Shown: piece by piece, positions 38,240-46,807 of the stretch
Numbering within the stretch: position 1 is the stretch's first letter
Layout: each line of letters begins with the position of its first letter
From: Candidatus Thorarchaeota archaeon
GTDB taxonomy: Archaea > Asgardarchaeota > Thorarchaeia > Thorarchaeales > Thorarchaeaceae
DNA length: 64,000 nt
Direction of reading: 5' to 3'
NCBI GenBank assembly: GCA_011364985.1
Contig: RDOC01000001.1
Coordinates: forward strand, 279,124 to 343,123
The notes under the pieces: generated by a model
Database searches by the model: none
The model's input: only the letters and a program-made list of their open reading frames with translations
Told to the model about the DNA's origin: nothing
Position numbers and translations under genes: made by a program

Positions 38240-40369
38240 CTAGTAGACATCCTCCAAGTTTGTTTTCCAGCTTGGAAGTATTCGTTCAAGCATGAAGATA
38301 GACACAAGACTGGGGACAGCCAGAAGAACGCCGAGAACAATGGTGGCCGGAGTAAACTTGTAGACCTCAGTCGTATAGATGAAATCTATCAGAACGGATA
38401 GATAATGCTCCTGAATATTGTCGATTACAAGAATGAATTTCGTTAATTCCACCGGATGGACTGCCATCCCAGTTCCTTGGAAGCTAAATCGCCATAGAAC
38501 GTAAGTGATGTTCTTTGGAGAGAACTGCCATTCAGCGATGACAGCATCGGATATAATCTGACCCGTTTCGTTTATGCCTTGGAAATAGAGTTCCACATCA
38601 GCATATCGGCCGAATGTCGGATCCCAATCTGATGAAATAAGAAGAACAATCTCTGTATCGATAGTGACATCTATGGTTACATCTCGAGAATAGATCGCTC
38701 TTATTCTACTCAGCTGTTCTAGCGATGTGTCTTCAGTCGCACTAACAGAGAACGCACCGATTCCGTTCTTAGATTCTATCTGGGCAGATACTTGACTTCC
38801 ATTAAGCCCGCTGTCTGTGAAGTCCAGATAAGCATCCCAAGCATCGACGTCAATGAATTCATCATTCCAAGTACGATTCTCTTCATATCCAAGAGAGAGG
38901 AAATTGTCATGTGTGTAGCTTGGATAGAGTAATAACATGCAGGCAAGAATAAGGCAGACAACTCTTCTATCATCAAGGAAGAGCAGTGGTATAAGAGGCC
39001 ACAGAAGATACCATCCATAGAACACCTGCTTTGAGAGAGTAATGAGAAGTAGCATTGTCACGGACGCAACCAAACCAAGGGATGCAATGGACACCTTTCG
39101 GTCGGATGCAAAGCGCCATCGTTTCCAGGCAGTGATCATGAGCAGGAGAGCAATGGACGAGGCGGCTACGCCACGGGAGAGGGCAATGTTTGTAGGATAT
39201 CTCCAGAATACTCCAAGTGCTGGCGGAATGAAGGGATAGACAATGGCAAGAAAAGACATGAACACGAAGAGAAAGCCGATGCAGAAAGTGAGGACGTTAT
39301 AGGTTAGCGTCGTAGGCAAAGATACAGCTCCGGTCGAACGACCGATAAAGAAGCCGAGCAGCAAAAGCACTGCAATTCCAATCATCGAGATAGTGACTAA
39401 ATGGATAGGACCAAGCTCGAAGATGAATCCAATCATGGCATCAAAGAAACCAGTCTGCAAACCCGGCATAGCAGTTCCTGGAAAAAGAAGATCGCCTCGC
39501 AGCCATACTGGAATTGAGAATGGGATGAATGTCAAAAAGAATATAGCTGTCGTACCAAGCATGAACTCGACCTTCTTCCGATTGCCCGCTATGGATAGAA
39601 GAAGTATAGGAAGAATGAATACGGGATAGATTTTCGTAGCAATGCTTAGCCCAAATGGTATTGTTCCGAGAAGTGCACGATTTTCAAACAAGCAACACAA
39701 AGCAATCAAAAGGAACAGGTTGGCCAGAGGTTCAAAATGCCCGTTCAGTCCGGATTCTATCACCGAAAAAGGCAGAAAGGCGTAGAAGAAAGGAGCAATC
39801 TGCAGTGTGTGATTTGCAGGATGGCTCTGCTTCATCCACCAGAGAGTTGTAACGATTAAGACATCAAGCGCTATTGCTAGTATTCTATACGAGTCAACAG
39901 TGGGAGCTATAAGCATGATTCCGTAGATGAAATACCCGAAAACGGGGGGGTATGGAAAATAGAAGTCCGCATAAGGCATATCACCCCAAGACATGAAATC
40001 CCCAAAGTCCAGATACCAGAGGGCATCAAGCGAAATGAGTACTTCCGAACCGAGGAACACAGTTCGAGGTATCACTGTGAGTACTATCAATATCACTAGG
40101 GATTTTCGCGACCATAGAATTACTCCGTGTAGGGAGCTGTCCTTCTCTAGCAGATAAAGAATCAGGCCCATCGTTAGAATATACAGGGCAGCCCAGACAA
40201 AGATTACTATGAAGAAAGGCATCATGGAGTCGCATACAATGCGCATAGATATCGAAGGTATGAGATTCAGTGCGAGAAGCAAAAGGAGAATTGAAACACC
40301 TCTTAGGTCAGAAGGAGAACCTCTAATTGAATTGTCGATCTCAGGCTTAAAGACATCTTCTATCTCCAA
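38240..40369 (-). CDS. GT-C mannosyltransferase-like membrane protein
   Basis: A 709-residue protein with hydrophobic segments to about residue 490, an outer domain (~495-675), and a final membrane segment close to the C terminus. The DFYFPYPPVFGYF loop, GHFEPLANLF and ATKIYPVF are reminiscent of PIG-M/GT87-type mannosyltransferases. They suggest a polyprenyl-phosphate-mannose-dependent enzyme acting outside the cell. The DPM-like gene at 40508-41206 lies just upstream on the same strand and could supply its donor. Confidence 0.77.
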   Translation of the reverse strand: MEIEDVFKPEIDNSIRGSPSDLRGVSILLLLLALNLIPSISMRIVCDSMMPFFIVIFVWAALYILTMGLILYLLEKDSSLHGVILWSRKSLVILIVLTVIPRTVFLGSEVLISLDALWYLDFGDFMSWGDMPYADFYFPYPPVFGYFIYGIMLIAPTVDSYRILAIALDVLIVTTLWWMKQSHPANHTLQIAPFFYAFLPFSVIESGLNGHFEPLANLFLLIALCCLFENRALLGTIPFGLSIATKIYPVFILPILLLSIAGNRKKVEFMLGTTAIFFLTFIPFSIPVWLRGDLLFPGTAMPGLQTGFFDAMIGFIFELGPIHLVTISMIGIAVLLLLGFFIGRSTGAVSLPTTLTYNVLTFCIGFLFVFMSFLAIVYPFIPPALGVFWRYPTNIALSRGVAASSIALLLMITAWKRWRFASDRKVSIASLGLVASVTMLLLITLSKQVFYGWYLLWPLIPLLFLDDRRVVCLILACMLLLYPSYTHDNFLSLGYEENRTWNDEFIDVDAWDAYLDFTDSGLNGSQVSAQIESKNGIGAFSVSATEDTSLEQLSRIRAIYSRDVTIDVTIDTEIVLLISSDWDPTFGRYADVELYFQGINETGQIISDAVIAEWQFSPKNITYVLWRFSFQGTGMAVHPVELTKFILVIDNIQEHYLSVLIDFIYTTEVYKFTPATIVLGVLLAVPSLVSIFMLERILPSWKTNLEDVY

Positions 40370-40507
40370 GAGACTCGCCTCATTGTTGTTAGGATATGAA
40401 CACGTTCAAGATAGCAAATTATCTGCTTTTCGCAAAATGTATACATATCAGTCTATTGTAGAAAGCCTCGGGCATTGTCCTAAAAGGTAATGGTGCTTCA
40501 TCTATGG

Positions 40508-41206
40508 TCAAGCGCTCTTCCAATTCAACAGTCCTGAGAGGAAAGCTCTTCCCACCATTGCCAGATAGAATAGCATGAGCTGAATACTCATCTTACTCTC
40601 TCCACGCCTTCGATTCTCAAAGTTGATTGGAATCTCTGCATAGCGAAGAGAGCAATTTCCAATGATTACCTCCAGAACAAACTTAGAACCAGGATTCTTA
40701 ATGCTCTCAATGAGAATGTCACTCGATCTCACTGCCACAAAACCACTCATCGGGTCTTTGACTGGCATTCTGAACAGCGCTTTTGCAATTGCAGTTGCAC
40801 CTTTACTCATGACAACTCGATAAGCTGGCCAGCCTTTCACACCACCGCCAAGAATGTACCTTGATCCGATTACAACATCATAGCCCTCGTCGAGCTTTTC
40901 GAACAAGAGTGGGAGGTATTTTGGATGGTGAGAGAAATCAGCATCCATCACTGCAACATGGCCCTTGTTTGCCCTAACTGCGCCTTGCTGCACTGCGCTC
41001 GAAATCCCTAATTTGTGGCCTCTTTCCAGCAGATGAACATCATACTGCTCACTTAGTCGTTCTACAACATCAATAGTGCCATCAGTACTATTATCATCAA
41101 CAACAAGAACAGAGGTATTATCTTCTCCAATGTAGCGAAAAATCAAGGGTATGAGGCGTCCAACATTTGCCGCTTCGTTTACTGTTGGGATAATGATAGT
41201 TCTCAT
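40508..41206 (-). CDS. GT2 dolichol-phosphate mannose synthase-like protein
   Basis: A 232-residue GT-A enzyme with IPTVNEAANV, VDDNSTDGT, MDADFSHHP (DxD metal site), SRYILGGGV and DPMSGFVAVR, all characteristic of DPM1-type enzymes. These move mannose or glucose from GDP/UDP onto dolichol phosphate at the cytoplasmic face. A weakly hydrophobic tail (residues ~205-225) may associate with the membrane. It is in line with the nucleotidyltransferase upstream (41308) and the GT-C protein downstream (38240), forming a plausible donor-synthesis-to-transfer unit. Confidence 0.9.
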   Translation of the reverse strand: MRTIIIPTVNEAANVGRLIPLIFRYIGEDNTSVLVVDDNSTDGTIDVVERLSEQYDVHLLERGHKLGISSAVQQGAVRANKGHVAVMDADFSHHPKYLPLLFEKLDEGYDVVIGSRYILGGGVKGWPAYRVVMSKGATAIAKALFRMPVKDPMSGFVAVRSSDILIESIKNPGSKFVLEVIIGNCSLRYAEIPINFENRRRGESKMSIQLMLFYLAMVGRAFLSGLLNWKSA

Positions 41207-41307
41207 AGGGATAGTAGCACCGCAGTTGACTTTCCCATGCTCATAGGCAACTCCACCAATGGAAACCTTTGCATTAAGAAGGTTCCGAGTATGTTAAGCA
41301 GAAAGGA

Positions 41308-42171
41308 TCAATGTCCAGAAGCGAATTCCAGAGCGGCTTGGGCGGCTTCGATTCCTTTCAAATCATTAACAGGAATCCAAGTTTCTGAAGGAATGTTGAT
41401 AGCAAAGAGCTTCTTTTCCTTAGCTAGAGTCGGGCATACAACTGCTTCAAAGGATGACTCTCGTTCCAATGATACGAGACGACGGAAGTACTCATATGAA
41501 TCTGGATGAAAGATTGTAATGCCCGTATGAGCTGGAATAGCTATGGGAGGATACTTTGTCACATCCAGAACACGACCATCACGAATTATCATACCCGAGT
41601 ATTGCAAAGGAGTTTCGGGAACCACCACGAATGTGCAGACACAGCCATTCTTTACTCCCTTCAAATGGCCCTCAAGAAAGACCTCACCATAAGGCCGACC
41701 CATTCCTACTATCATGTCATCAGGATTATGCACAATCGCAGTAAATGAATCATCTAAGGCGCCATTGTTCAGAGCGTGAAGTATAGCTCCCGCATTGCCG
41801 ACTTTTCTTCCGTCAGGATCGCGGGAGTGCCTGATTCTTACACCCCATCTTGACCCATCCCCAAGATGTGCTTCAACCATCTCAGCAAGAAAGCCTGTGA
41901 GAACCACAAAATCCTTGATACCAATTGAGGCGTAGTCAGAGATTGTTCTCTCAATCATGCTTTGCTTTCCATCAATACTGATCATCACCTTGTTAATGCC
42001 ATCACTGTGTGTTTCGGCACGTATACGAGTACCTTTTCCACCAGCAGGCAGTACAACAACGGTCTTCATTTTGGCATTCTCAATCTCTGTCTGAGAAACC
42101 TTGGTGGTTTTGTCCTCGGTGTTTACTCTTGAACGAATTTCAGCCATAATGGATTCTAGGGTATCGGACAT
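41308..42171 (-). CDS. Sugar nucleotidyltransferase
   Basis: A 287-residue NTP-transferase-fold protein with LPAGGKGTRIR (G-x-G-T-R nucleotide loop) at about residue 39 and VHNPDDMIVG in the metal-binding position. It should activate a sugar-1-phosphate to an NDP-sugar. There is no C-terminal left-handed beta-helix, unlike GlmU. The first ~34 residues precede the Rossmann strand, so the Met at MKTVVV may be the true start. It lies in a minus-strand run with DPM-like and GT-C genes. Confidence 0.85.
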   Translation of the reverse strand: MSDTLESIMAEIRSRVNTEDKTTKVSQTEIENAKMKTVVVLPAGGKGTRIRAETHSDGINKVMISIDGKQSMIERTISDYASIGIKDFVVLTGFLAEMVEAHLGDGSRWGVRIRHSRDPDGRKVGNAGAILHALNNGALDDSFTAIVHNPDDMIVGMGRPYGEVFLEGHLKGVKNGCVCTFVVVPETPLQYSGMIIRDGRVLDVTKYPPIAIPAHTGITIFHPDSYEYFRRLVSLERESSFEAVVCPTLAKEKKLFAINIPSETWIPVNDLKGIEAAQAALEFASGH

Positions 42172-42229
42172 TGGTAATCATGTTTCCAATTCGAAGAAGA
42201 CAGAAAAGAGTTACGAAAACAAGATTGCA

Positions 42230-42463
42230 TCATTGTTCCATCGTTCGTGCTATTTCAGCCATTTCTTCAAAGAGTGCAAGAGTTTTCTTGGCTTCTTCAG
42301 GCTTCATTTTTTCGATTGCATATCCAGTATGAACAATCACATACTCTCCCACTTTCAACTCCGGAAGCAACGTCACACAGACCTTTTTCCGGACTCCGCC
42401 AAAATCGACTTCCGCGAAGTCTCCGTTGACTACTTCAACAAGACCTGGCACCGCAAGACACAT
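42230..42463 (-). CDS. hypC: Hydrogenase maturation chaperone HypC/HybG
   Basis: A 77-residue protein starting MCLAVPG, the invariant HypC N terminus whose Cys2 binds the Fe(CN)2CO precursor and the hydrogenase large subunit. VTLLPELKVGEYVIVHTGYAIEKM matches the OB-fold core, and the short helical tail is typical. An ATG four codons upstream (42475) would bury the essential Cys, so 42463 is preferred, although the TATA-like element at 42495-42507 would place a transcript start close to 42475. No other hyp gene or hydrogenase subunit is in the window. Confidence 0.95.
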   Translation of the reverse strand: MCLAVPGLVEVVNGDFAEVDFGGVRKKVCVTLLPELKVGEYVIVHTGYAIEKMKPEEAKKTLALFEEMAEIARTMEQ

Positions 42464-42494
42464 GATTGTCCACATTGAGTGGGAGTAGTCTGTT

Positions 42495-42507
42495 CTTTAT
42501 AATCTTA
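42495..42507 (-). promoter_or_regulatory. TATA-like box for hypC
   Basis: CTTTATAATCTTA on the plus strand reads TAAGATTATAAAG on the hypC strand. Its centre is about 25 bases before ATG 42475 and 37 before ATG 42463, a normal archaeal spacing for a short or absent leader. Confidence 0.45.
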
Positions 42508-42640
42508 TGACATAACCAAGTACAAACAATGATTTGACATAGCAAAAGTTAACAATGTGAGAGAGAATATTATACGGGGAGGCAAGACTAGGTTAGCGAG
42601 TCAGCCATACCCTCTATTGGGCTGGTTGGAGGAGTTTCGA

Positions 42641-43204
42641 ATGAACAGGGCCGCTGTGTTTATCGATATTGGGTATCTTGGAAAGGTTCTGAAATACTGC
42701 TTCGGTGAACCACGCATAGACTTTGAGAGGTTCTCGGACCTTCTCTGCGAAGACCGTGAACGACTAAGAACCTACGTCTATGACTGTACGCCCTTTCAGG
42801 ATGATCCGCCAACAGAAGAGGAGATGCGAAGAGCAGCAAACCATGAACGATTCGTAAATAGCCTTGCGAGACTTAATAGATTTGAAATTCGGCTTGGGAG
42901 AACTGCAAGGAACCTGCAAACAGGAGAGTTCTATCAGAAGCGAATTGAGGTACTGTTGACTGTGGACTTAATGCGAATGGCTTGGAGTCGTCAGATAGAA
43001 ACTGCCATACTTGTTACTGGAGAGAATGATTATGTTCCTGCAATTGAGTCTGCCAAGGACGCAGGACTTCTCATCGTTATTTGGTACAGGGACTGCTTCG
43101 ATCCCCAAGGAAGACCAATGACAAGAACTAGTGATGAGATACTTGGCATCTGTGACGAATGCGTTCCAATTGGTGAGGAACACATTGCCAAGTCTAAGTT
43201 TTAG
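42641..43204 (+). CDS. NYN-domain (PIN-like) protein
   Basis: A protein of about 187 residues. AVFIDIGYL near the start, then conserved acidic residues (TVDLMRMA, TGENDYVPAIESAKDAG), match the NYN/LabA-DUF88 branch of the PIN-like fold, whose clustered Asp residues bind metal for RNA cleavage. It acts in the cytoplasm and is likely a ribonuclease of unknown target. The ATG at 42641 follows GGAGG; an earlier in-frame start at 42557 would add an unconserved leader. It is divergent from hypC. Confidence 0.85.
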   Translation: MNRAAVFIDIGYLGKVLKYCFGEPRIDFERFSDLLCEDRERLRTYVYDCTPFQDDPPTEEEMRRAANHERFVNSLARLNRFEIRLGRTARNLQTGEFYQKRIEVLLTVDLMRMAWSRQIETAILVTGENDYVPAIESAKDAGLLIVIWYRDCFDPQGRPMTRTSDEILGICDECVPIGEEHIAKSKF

Positions 43205-43207
43205 ATG

Positions 43208-44311
43208 TTAGCTGACTGGTGAATAATAGATGCCTAGCTCCTCAGCCTTCGCAAAGGCGTGCCGCATTTCCTCTCTGTTTACTCCACGAGCAATATCTCT
43301 GAATCTGTCCGGTTCTCGGCGTACTCGATGTTCAGGACGATATTGACCCATTATGTTTACCATGCAGTCGGGCATGTTCTCTGATATCCACTCTAAGATG
43401 GGAATAGTGCAACAATCGACATGATTTGGCATAACGAGGTGCCGGACGATCATCTCACTGTATTCGTAGGCATGCAAATGATTACGAGAAACAATATTGA
43501 AGTAGTCTTTGACGCCCGAGAGTCTAAGTGCACATTCATCATTTCCATACTTGAAATCTGGCAGCCAGACATCGAAGATGTCAACCAGAAGATTCATGGT
43601 TTCCGCTGAGCAGTAGAGATTCGAATTCCAGAGCTGCGTGACATTCGCGGATTGATACTTCATAGAACCAAGAATTGTGTGAGTATTCGGAATCGGATCC
43701 CCTCCAACATAATTGATGTTCAAAGCCCCCTCTTTGTACAACGCGTCTGACACGGCAGCAAGTTCCTCCTCGCTAATAGGATGACCGGAATTGGGATTCG
43801 TAGATATGTCTTCGTTCTGGCAAAATACACATCCAAAACAGCATGAAGCAAAGAAGATGGTTCCACTTGGGATGAGAGGCGCCTCTTCTCCGGTATGAAG
43901 AAAGGCAGATGAAACGTGGGATGTTCTACCAAGACGACACCATCCTTTCTCATCTCGCGTTCGATCTACGCCACATCTGCGTTCGCAGAAGTGACAATGC
44001 TGAAGGATCCTATTGGCGATTTCCGTTTTCAAATCAAGAAAGCTGGTTATCGGGCGATGTTCTTCTGTGATTCTTTCCTTGCCGCTATCCACAGCATCAA
44101 CATATTCAGTGTGAGCCGCTGAAAGGTCTTGATGCGATTTCCAGAGGGCGTCCAAGGAGTCCTTCAGATCTCCTGTAAATGCTATATCCTTGGATAGAAG
44201 ATACTTCGCCCATCGTTCTTGGTCTATAATCCCGCGATATCTTCTTAGTCTACGCACTGTTTCAGTATCTTTCCAGACTCTAACAGCATCGGGTCTAAAT
44301 GTGCGCCACAT
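43208..44311 (-). CDS. PflX-like radical SAM protein
   Basis: A 367-residue protein. An N-terminal Cys cluster (HCHFCERRCGV and WCRLG) precedes the radical SAM motif C-x3-C-x2-C (CCFGCVFC), followed by the glycine-containing NYVGGDP strand. This matches the pyruvate-formate-lyase-activating-enzyme-like PflX group (COG1313). These bind a [4Fe-4S] cluster and S-adenosylmethionine and are thought to activate a glycyl-radical or other partner. No glycyl-radical enzyme is in the window, so the partner is elsewhere. It converges on the NYN gene with a three-base gap. Confidence 0.87.
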   Translation of the reverse strand: MWRTFRPDAVRVWKDTETVRRLRRYRGIIDQERWAKYLLSKDIAFTGDLKDSLDALWKSHQDLSAAHTEYVDAVDSGKERITEEHRPITSFLDLKTEIANRILQHCHFCERRCGVDRTRDEKGWCRLGRTSHVSSAFLHTGEEAPLIPSGTIFFASCCFGCVFCQNEDISTNPNSGHPISEEELAAVSDALYKEGALNINYVGGDPIPNTHTILGSMKYQSANVTQLWNSNLYCSAETMNLLVDIFDVWLPDFKYGNDECALRLSGVKDYFNIVSRNHLHAYEYSEMIVRHLVMPNHVDCCTIPILEWISENMPDCMVNIMGQYRPEHRVRREPDRFRDIARGVNREEMRHAFAKAEELGIYYSPVS

Positions 44312-44364
44312 GACTCAAATTGGGAAGCTGCATCATATGATAAAAGGGCTACGAAGATTGTGTT

Positions 44365-45330
44365 TCATATTAAGCTTGCACGTAGTCCTTCTGCACTGAG
44401 TTGACTTACAAAGCGAATCGATTGAACAAGAACCTGAATGCGTCTTCCAAGTGCTTTTGGAGTGAGGTTATTCCGACTCTGAATTAGGTCCATACTGGCC
44501 AAGAGATCAGTCTGTATAGGGGGCTCAGTGATGAAGAGTGATCTGCCACCTAGAAGACTTTTCGTGAAATGCCAGTGTTTGTACTTCTTTGCCTTGTCTG
44601 CCACCTTGTCGGGGTAGCTAAAGTCATCCAAGCTAGTCCAATTCAGCCCCACGACAACATCGGCATTTATGGAAGGAATACTGAATTCAGTTGCTTCAAC
44701 AAGGCTGCCATTATTCTCCTCAGCCAGCTGCTCAGCATTCCTGATAATACGCCGCATTAAAGAGAATTCTGGGGGTGACGCAACCACCATTTCTGCACCC
44801 AATTTGGCACCTAGTGTGAGAAGGCTGTGAGCTAGATTCTGATGCGTGAAGCGAGATCCATATCCCCAAGAGATTGCAATCCTCCGCCCTTCAATATTCC
44901 CTAGCTCGCCCCAGATTGTTGAGAGTAAGCCAAGTGCTGGTTGAGGCGCATAGATGTCATCCATCATACTGACCAAGGGTACTTGAATTGTATTGGATAG
45001 TGTTTCTGAGAGAGAGCGCCCATATCCAAAGGTCTCCTCATCGATAAAGCCTGTCACGAGAGTGTCAATATATGGGCTCACCATCTGGGCCTTGGCAACT
45101 ATGTCTTCAGTTGACATGGTGAAAACAGAATCTAAGCTGAATCCAACATGCCTATAGCCAAATCGAGCACCGGCAAGATTCAGAATCTCTAGTTCGCCTG
45201 CTGGAATTCCTCGAAGTAATGAACCAATGACAAACGGTCTTGCGTCTTGGTCCAAGGTTCCTTTGGAACGATCCAGTCTAAGAGACGATTCAATTATATT
45301 TTCGAGTTCCTTTCGCGAGAGGCTGTCCAC
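44365..45330 (-). CDS. Carbamoyltransferase-fold protein lacking ligand motifs
   Basis: A protein of about 321 residues. The second half resembles the ornithine/aspartate carbamoyltransferase domain: VPLVSMMDDIYAPQPALGLLSTI aligns with the segment holding HPxQ, followed by IEGRRIAISWGYGSR and LGAEMVVASP. The usual carbamoyl-phosphate loop (STRTR) is not recognisable in the N-terminal half. HPCQ is replaced by APQP, and HCLP by an ITEPP stretch. It may be a catalytically changed or inactive member. GTG at 45330 follows AAGGAGGGTC; ATG at 45363 lies further upstream. It is divergent from the nucleotide-sugar dehydrogenase. Confidence 0.6.
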   Translation of the reverse strand: MDSLSRKELENIIESSLRLDRSKGTLDQDARPFVIGSLLRGIPAGELEILNLAGARFGYRHVGFSLDSVFTMSTEDIVAKAQMVSPYIDTLVTGFIDEETFGYGRSLSETLSNTIQVPLVSMMDDIYAPQPALGLLSTIWGELGNIEGRRIAISWGYGSRFTHQNLAHSLLTLGAKLGAEMVVASPPEFSLMRRIIRNAEQLAEENNGSLVEATEFSIPSINADVVVGLNWTSLDDFSYPDKVADKAKKYKHWHFTKSLLGGRSLFITEPPIQTDLLASMDLIQSRNNLTPKALGRRIQVLVQSIRFVSQLSAEGLRASLI

Positions 45331-45440
45331 AAATGACCCTCCTTGGAATCGATTACTATGCAATAGTACAATCGCAGATGCTAGGCAATGCTTAAGACCA
45401 TATTGAATGCTTCAGGCATTAACAGCAGGAGGTACAAGTA

Positions 45441-46742
45441 CTGACCGCCTATGCGAAGCTCCTGAAGAGGATTCGAGACAAGACAGCTGTTATTGGTGTC
45501 ATAGGCCTTGGGTATATTGGCCTGCCAACAGCTCTATTCTATAGACGAGCAGGCTTTACGATTTATGGAATTGATACCAACAAGGAGCTAGTTGACGAAT
45601 TGAAAGAAGGCAAGATTCGCATGAAAGAGGAGGGGCTTGAGAAGATTGCAGAGAAGTATCTCTCGGAGATAAAAGTAGGGACTTCCTACGAGGGAATTAG
45701 CGAAATCGATGTCTTTGTTTTATGTCTACCAAGCCCGATAGATGAGGAGGGGAAGCCCGTCGTTCGATACTTAGAGAATTCGGTGCGAGATATCGCGAAT
45801 CGGGTAAAGAAGGAATGCTTGTTACTCGTGGAGAGTACGGTCCCAGTCGGGACAACTGAGAAACTGGCAGAGATCTTTAGGGATGTCAATGGAAAGAAGC
45901 TAGATCATGATTTCTGGTTTGCTCACTGTCCGGAACGAGTTCTCCCAGGCAAGGTTGTGGAAGAGATGAATTCCAATCATAGACTGGCTGGTGGTGTTAC
46001 GAATGCATCTACGGAGTTGGCAGTTGCTTTTCTCAACACAGTATTCCATGCGGAGCTTATTCATGCGACAAGGTCTCGTATATCTGAAACGGCGAAACTT
46101 GCGGAGAACGCCTTTAGAGATGCTAACATAGCATATGCGAATGAGCTTGCTAAGTTTTGCACGGTCCTTGAGATCGATGTTACGGAAGTCATCCAACTTG
46201 CGAACCTTCATCCACGAGTCGATATATTGAATCCAGGGCTGGGTGTAGGCGGCTATTGCCTTCCAAAAGACGGATGGATCCTGGTGGAATCGGTACGACC
46301 ATTTGGTGAAGAAGGAATACTGATTCCGGCTGCTCGTCAGGTAAATGACAGCATGCCGGCACATGTATCCAAAAGGATTCGAGAGACAGTTCTAGATATG
46401 TCATTGCGTCCAACAATCGGAATTCTCGGACTCAGCTTCAAGCCGGACGTATCTGACACCAGAAATAGCCCTGCGCTGGACCTGATTAAACTCCTAGGCT
46501 TCACTGGAATGGAGGTTGTCGTGTACGACCCCATGGTTTTTGAGAAACATGGAGACAAGAAAGTAGAATCACTGGAGGAGGTTCTTGCTTCTTGCGATGT
46601 ACTTGTGCTCGGAGCAGCGCATCAGATTCTGAAGAAGGAACTCCAGAATAAAGATCTTTCTCAGAAGGTCTTTGTTGACCCACATGGTACGATGATTGAT
46701 ATTGCAACCCAGGTAAGGAAGTATATTGGTCTCAGTGTCTAG
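45441..46742 (+). CDS. UDP-sugar 6-dehydrogenase (UDP-ManNAc dehydrogenase-like), CTG start
   Basis: A protein of about 433 residues of the UDP-glucose/GDP-mannose dehydrogenase family, which oxidises a nucleotide sugar twice with NAD to the uronic acid. The Rossmann loop VIGLGYIGLP, the central helix region (ETAKLAENAFRDAN), catalytic C273 in GGYCLPKD and the C-terminal domain (LGLSFKPDVSDTRNSPA) are all present. The NAD-binding loop lies before the first standard start (TTG 45600). Upstream of 45600 the frame has no ATG, GTG or TTG back to a stop at 45420, but CTG at 45441 sits seven bases after a strong AGGAGGT, so CTG is proposed. It probably provides a uronic-acid donor for the glycan genes. 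Confidence 0.87.
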   Translation: MTAYAKLLKRIRDKTAVIGVIGLGYIGLPTALFYRRAGFTIYGIDTNKELVDELKEGKIRMKEEGLEKIAEKYLSEIKVGTSYEGISEIDVFVLCLPSPIDEEGKPVVRYLENSVRDIANRVKKECLLLVESTVPVGTTEKLAEIFRDVNGKKLDHDFWFAHCPERVLPGKVVEEMNSNHRLAGGVTNASTELAVAFLNTVFHAELIHATRSRISETAKLAENAFRDANIAYANELAKFCTVLEIDVTEVIQLANLHPRVDILNPGLGVGGYCLPKDGWILVESVRPFGEEGILIPAARQVNDSMPAHVSKRIRETVLDMSLRPTIGILGLSFKPDVSDTRNSPALDLIKLLGFTGMEVVVYDPMVFEKHGDKKVESLEEVLASCDVLVLGAAHQILKKELQNKDLSQKVFVDPHGTMIDIATQVRKYIGLSV

Positions 46743-46766
46743 GTCTTGGCAGGAACAGGCGAGTAT

Positions 46767-46778
46767 CCAAATACTTAA
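46767..46778 (+). promoter_or_regulatory. TATA-like box
   Basis: CCAAATACTTAA is centred about 35 bases before ATG 46808, consistent with an archaeal promoter and a very short leader. Confidence 0.4.
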
Positions 46779-46807
46779 CCGTCATAGTCTATCCGAAGAA
46801 AGCTAAG

